A DNA stretch of 64,000 nucleotides from the NCBI RefSeq assembly GCF_029962835.1, contig NC_080584.1:84472862-84536861 (forward strand), written 5' to 3'. The notes below the pieces were generated by a model. That model was given only the letters and a program-made list of their open reading frames with translations, was not told the DNA's origin and did not search any database. Both the position numbers and the translations under genes were made by a program. Below, piece after piece: positions 59,991-64,000 of this stretch; position 1 is the first letter of the stretch, and the number at the start of each line of letters is the position of its first letter. The stretch comes from Magnolia sinica (Eukaryota > Streptophyta > Magnoliopsida > Magnoliales > Magnoliaceae).

Positions 59991-60019
59991 CGATGGAAGC
60001 CGATTGCATCCTACCCCAA

Positions 60020-60290
60020 CCCTGCTGGCAACATAGGTGGGGCTCACCGTGATGTTTGTGAGAAATCCACACTATCCGTCAGTTCTTCGTTCTTTCCCCA
60101 ATTTTAATTGTAGGCATTTATTTCCTTAGTTTTACCTCTTGTATGGCTCACTCAAACCTTGAATCTAGATCATTTTTTTCGCATGTCGTAGAATGAGTTC
60201 AAAAAATAGATGGACGGTGGATTTCTCACAAATATCAAGGTGGCCCAGCCTACGTTGTCAGTGTAAGAATTCTGCGCTAGGAAATCTACA
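60020..60290. repeat. Short foldback repeat (about 270 bp)
   Basis: 'acataggtggggctcaccgtgatgtttgtgagaaatccac' on the left pairs with 'gtggatttctcacaaatatcaaggtggcccagcctacgttg' on the right. It is a compact relative of the GGGCCCAC family. Confidence 0.7.
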
Positions 60291-60394
60291 ACTCGTTTCT
60301 TCAGTGGCGTGGTGCTCAAGGCAGGAACAGTTTCATTCCTTTAAATTTTAAAAAGATATGCAGAACCGTATTAGGAATATTTTAAAAAGACTTT

Positions 60395-60831
60395 CCTTTT
60401 AGCAGGCGGATTGCATAATCCGTCCGGGCCCCACCATGATGTAAGTGTTCCACGCTGTTCATCACTATTCTCATATCATTTTAAGGAATGATACTAAAAA
60501 TTAAGCAGATCCACAGCTCCAGTGGACCACACCAAAGGAAGCTGCGGCAATAATGACACCCACTGTTGAAACCTTTCTAAAGGCCACCATGATATTTTTT
60601 TACCATCCAACCTATTCATAAGGTCATGTAGGCGTGGATGAAGTGAAAATATAAATATCAACATGATCCGAAACTTTTCAGCTCCCAGGGAGTTTTTAAT
60701 GGTGGAAGTTCAATCCCCACTTTATGGTCCAATTAATACCTGTACCTACCTCATTTTTTGGCCCATATCTTAAATTATCTTATAAAAACAATTAACAGCT
60801 TGGATAAAACACATAAATCACGGCGGGCGGG
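60395..60831. repeat. GGGCCCAC foldback family copy
   Basis: Starts 'ccgtccgggccccaccatgatgtaagtgtt', contains 'aggtcatgtaggcgtggatgaagtg' and 'aatatcaacatgatccgaaac', and ends 'gataaaacacataaatcacggcggg'. The hAT-like element at 60,840 inserted just past its end. Confidence 0.7.
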
Positions 60832-60839
60832 GGTAAGAT

Positions 60840-61496
60840 TAGGGCTGAAAGTTAGGCGGGTTCAACCCGACCGACCCGTGACCGACCCGACATTGGTTTG
60901 GGCTCCGGCAGGATGTATCGGGTTTGATCTCAAGCTTGGGCTATATAAACACCAACCCGATAAAACTTGGGTTGGGCTTGGGTTGAGGTCTTAGGTTGTC
61001 CGACCCAACCCGAACCTGATCCATATATATAAATTACTTATAAATTATAATCGTGTGCCGTCGGTTCTCATTGGTCCACGCCATTTGCGATGACTCAATC
61101 GAGATATGCCAAATTTCTCTCTTCCAAATAGATTATTTGCTACACAACATGACTTTTAAAGGAGTAGTTGTCCTATATTTTAACTTGTTTGTTTAGAAAA
61201 AAATGAAGTTCTTTATAATAAATAACTACATATATAATTAATAAAATTATAGGTACAAAAATTAGATGTATATTGAAATATAATAGACTAATGTAATAAT
61301 GAAAATATTAGCGTGTATCCACCCGACCAACCCGATCAACCTGACCGAGCCCGCTTGAGTTGGGCTTGGGTTGAGAATTTCCAACCCGAGGTGAGGTTGG
61401 GTTGGGTTGGGTTGGGTGAGGGTTGAGGTATAGGAACCTTGGGTTGGACCAGGGTTGAGCACCAACCTGACCCAATCCACCCGACTATTAGCCCTA
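60840..61496 (+). mobile_element. Non-autonomous hAT-like element, TAGGGCTG family, copy 2
   Basis: A 657-bp element from TAGGGCTGAAAG to ATTAGCCCTA, flanked by ggtaagat (60,832-60,839) and ggtaggat (61,497-61,504), a 7/8 match. The ends are GGGTTGGG-rich with a local (GGGTT)n run. The AT-rich core matches copy 1 (98-738) in inverted orientation. It is non-coding. Confidence 0.85.
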
Positions 61497-61764
61497 GGTA
61501 GGATGCAATCCATGTCCTTCCTTCTAATACATTTTGCGATGCCATGTGACTATCTTGATTAAAATTTCTTATATATAAATGATCTGCAAAAAACTGCATT
61601 GTATTTTTAAATATTCAAGGAAGGTCAAGGCATTGGTCATGAGACAATTGAATAAAAGGATAAGTTACTAAGAATCGATGGTACGTATTCCTAGTTTTGG
61701 GGCTATGCCTTTAAAACAATATAATGTACGTCTAAACAAGATTTCATGTAAAGGTTATTTCCAA

Positions 61765-62589
61765 TAGAGCTGGGCATCAGACCGAGTCGGATCGGATTGG
61801 GCCCAACCCGACTCGGTTCGAAATTTGCAGGGCCAAACTTGAACCCGTTCCGATTTGGTACCGGGTCCGGGCCATCTTACTTGATCCGATCCAATCTTCT
61901 GCTAGCCTGAACCGATCTAAGTCCGACTCAGTCAGGAAAATCGAGTCAGATCGGATTGGACAAGGTTCGGATCGTTCATTTCTTTCAACGGTGTGGAAAT
62001 TATTATTCTCATTGTTTCTTATGGTGTGATCTACTTGATTATTGAATATACTTAAAATTTAGTATCAACCCCTAAATTGATATGAAAAAACTGATGGACG
62101 GTGTGGATAAACCAAGAAATTCAAGATGGGCCCCACATAGTTTACTCAGTAGGATAAAATCGTAAAGCTCACGTCAGCTACATAGCTTCTTGAAGAAGCT
62201 TATACCTGCTATGTGACTTCTTGAAGAAGCTTCAAGTACTCTCTGCAAAACCGACCCTTGTTCGAAAACCCCCGACCAGATTCGAGCTCTTAACTTCCTC
62301 TTCTCTCTTGATGCGGACCACCGCATCGTCCTGTTGATCCGTCAAATCGGTGCTTTGCACGGGGATCACGTTGAGATCATCTGCGATGGATCCAATCTTC
62401 CAAGTTCTCTTTTTAAAGCTAAAAAGATAGGATTTTGAAGCATTGTGGTGTTTACAACAGCTTGGGAGAGAGGATCCTAAGAGACCATTTACGGGAATTC
62501 GTGCCTTTGATGAGAATTCAAAGTGGGTCTTGAGATGTCGAGGAATTGTTGGGGTGTAATGCTGCTTACAGACGCCATTGCTGATGAAT

Positions 62590-62668
<79 letters not shown>

Positions 62669-62913
62669 GTTGGGTGGGTTTTTTTTTTACTAGTTACTAC
62701 ACCCGGTGAAGTCCAGATCGAATCGGATCAGTTCCAAATGGATCAGATTTCGGTTCGGTTTGGTCAGATTTGCTACTTATCTAAATCCGATCCGATTGTC
62801 ATTCGGATCTGACTGATCTTACCTGAACCTGACTGATCCAGGCTATCGGTTCTATTCAAATCGGAGTGGATCGGGTCGGATCCACCGAATCGGGTCCATT
62901 TTTCCCACCTCTA
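61765..62913. mobile_element. hAT-like element (TAGAGSTGGG ends) with internal cargo
   Basis: A 1,149-bp element with ends TAGAGCTGGG and CCCACCTCTA, flanked by atttccaa (61,757-61,764) and atttccag (62,914-62,921), a 7/8 match. The arms are rich in GGATCGGAT/ATCCGATC. The middle contains half a GGGCCCAC foldback repeat (61,995-62,145) and then about 430 bases (62,150-62,580) unlike the arms, including an open stretch LDADHRIVLLIRQIGALHGD. A compound (TG)n(AG)n microsatellite follows at 62,592-62,665. No transposase is seen. Confidence 0.75.
62592..62665. repeat. Compound (TG)n(AG)n microsatellite
   Basis: About 17 TG units directly followed by about 19 AG units inside the hAT-like element; the open frame across it is an artefact. 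Confidence 0.9.
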
Positions 62914-63029
62914 ATTTCCAGAACATCGTTTGAGCTTTAGATAAAGGTAAACCAAAGGTTCATCGGATGGTAATGTGTTAAGAATCTAGAAACCATGAAA
63001 TTAAAATATAGGACAATGGGGTGGAGCTT

Positions 63030-63405
63030 GAGCCTCTCACCCAAATACGATGGGGTCCTTACTGTAGGGCACACCTTGATGTATGTATTTTATATCCATT
63101 TTGTTCCAAATCTCGTGTAGACTATCTCGTACGAAGAACGCCTCCTCACCATTAAAAGACTTCGTAGAGTTCACCATATTGTTTATTTGACATTCAACTT
63201 GTTGATAAGGTCACATAAACTTGCATGAGGGAAACAAAATCAAATTTTTTAATGGTGAATAACCACTATTTCCTATGATATGGACCACCGGATATTTAGA
63301 TTTGTTTTATTTTTTAGGTTCATGTTCTAAAATGACATGGAGAAACGTATTGACAGCATGGATATAGAATACATGCATCAAGGTGAGCCACACACCACTG
63401 TAGGA
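63030..63405. repeat. GGGCCCAC foldback family, diverged copy
   Basis: 'cttactgtagggcacaccttgatgtatgtattttatatcc' at the left pairs with 'ggatatagaatacatgcatcaaggtgagccacacac' at the right. Confidence 0.7.
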
Positions 63406-64000
63406 TAAAATAGATGAATAGTTAGGATGCATAAACTAAAGGGACCCACTTGTAGGCACAGAAAACTGAAATGGAAGGTACAGATGCTGTGGTGGAAAAG
63501 TAATCGTAAAAGTGGAGGTGCATGCTGCTCATCATCATTACTGAAAGTGGACGACTTTATTAATGAAAAGCATGCCACTCATCCCTCTTTCCCAACTCAA
63601 AAGAAAAGAATAAAAATATTTATATATATAAAAAGATAAAAATAAATGGAGAGGAAGAAGAGGGACCTCTTCCTTATCATGAGGCTACCCTTTTCGTGCT
63701 TTCGTTTGTCTCCTAAAACCCCTTTAATAGAGTCAGTCAATTGGCCACCAGCCAACATCAGCTTTAGAGAGAGAAAGAGAGAGTTGATAACCTATCATTT
63801 GAAAACCTGAAACCAACCACCTGACTTTCAGTTCTATATTGCTTTAACCGACAAACAAGAAAGAAAGAAATGAGAGAAGGGCAGGTGGTTGAGTGAGAGT
63901 GAGAGTGAAAGTGGTTGAGGAATAGTGTCATGGTTGAAGATTGTTCAACCAATCTGATTTTCCCAGCGTGAATTAGCCAATTCCGGTTCCAAAATTTAGT
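63406..64000. other. Right edge, unassigned
   Basis: No gene recognised. From 63,760 GA-rich and AAAG-rich sequence could be a promoter or leader of a gene beyond the window, but nothing in view proves it. Confidence 0.3.

Overview
This is nuclear DNA from a flowering plant: TATA-box genes with introns, LINEs, Ty1/copia and Ty3/gypsy retrotransposons, hAT-like elements and long AT, GA and CT microsatellites. A foldback repeat built on GGGCCCAC / GTGGGCC ends and phrases such as 'gatgtatgt' and 'tggacggtgtggat' occurs at least ten times. From memory that repeat is extremely common in magnoliids (Magnolia, Liriodendron, Lauraceae), so I infer a magnoliid. This inference rests on recall, not on a search.

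Host genes, all on the minus strand. (1) At 4.36-5.07 kb is a complete two-exon gene for a secreted cysteine-rich peptide that I recognise as EPIDERMAL PATTERNING FACTOR 1 (EPF1), a stomatal spacing signal, with a TATA box. (2) From 16.26 to 32.11 kb is a four-exon gene of the YkgJ/UPF0153 (CxxCxxCC) family, encoding 175 aa. Its exon 1 lies about 14.8 kb from exon 2, and nearly everything between 17.1 and 31.8 kb is its transposon-filled first intron. (3) At 35.59-36.01 kb is a small intronless gene candidate for a basic 140-aa protein that I do not recognise.

Layout. 0-4 kb: two hAT-like elements, one carrying an intron-exon-intron fragment of a host gene, plus foldback repeats. 4.3-5.5 kb: EPF1 and its promoter microsatellites. 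5.6-13 kb: foldback elements, including a roughly 1.1-kb palindrome, a second hAT-like element and a TATCG-rich repeat. 13-16 kb: an RTE-type LINE remnant, a SINE-like retroposon and a 120-bp (TA)n tract. 16.3-32.1 kb: the YkgJ-family gene. Its first intron holds two degenerate L1-type LINEs, a copia fragment, a hAT-like element, and an old 62-bp minisatellite broken into four blocks. 32-40.5 kb: repeats, a copia-type LTR and the unknown gene. 40.57-48.59 kb: a minus-strand chromodomain Ty3/gypsy element with a 3.9-kb 3' LTR, decayed by stop codons. At 48,588, inside its gag, a plus-strand Ty3/gypsy element is inserted (48,588-58,652) with a full 3.95-kb 5' LTR, gag-pol and a 3' LTR truncated at both ends. 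59-64 kb: more foldback repeats and two well-delimited hAT-like elements with 7/8-matching 8-bp target duplications.

I saw no tRNA, rRNA, organelle-derived segment or CRISPR array.
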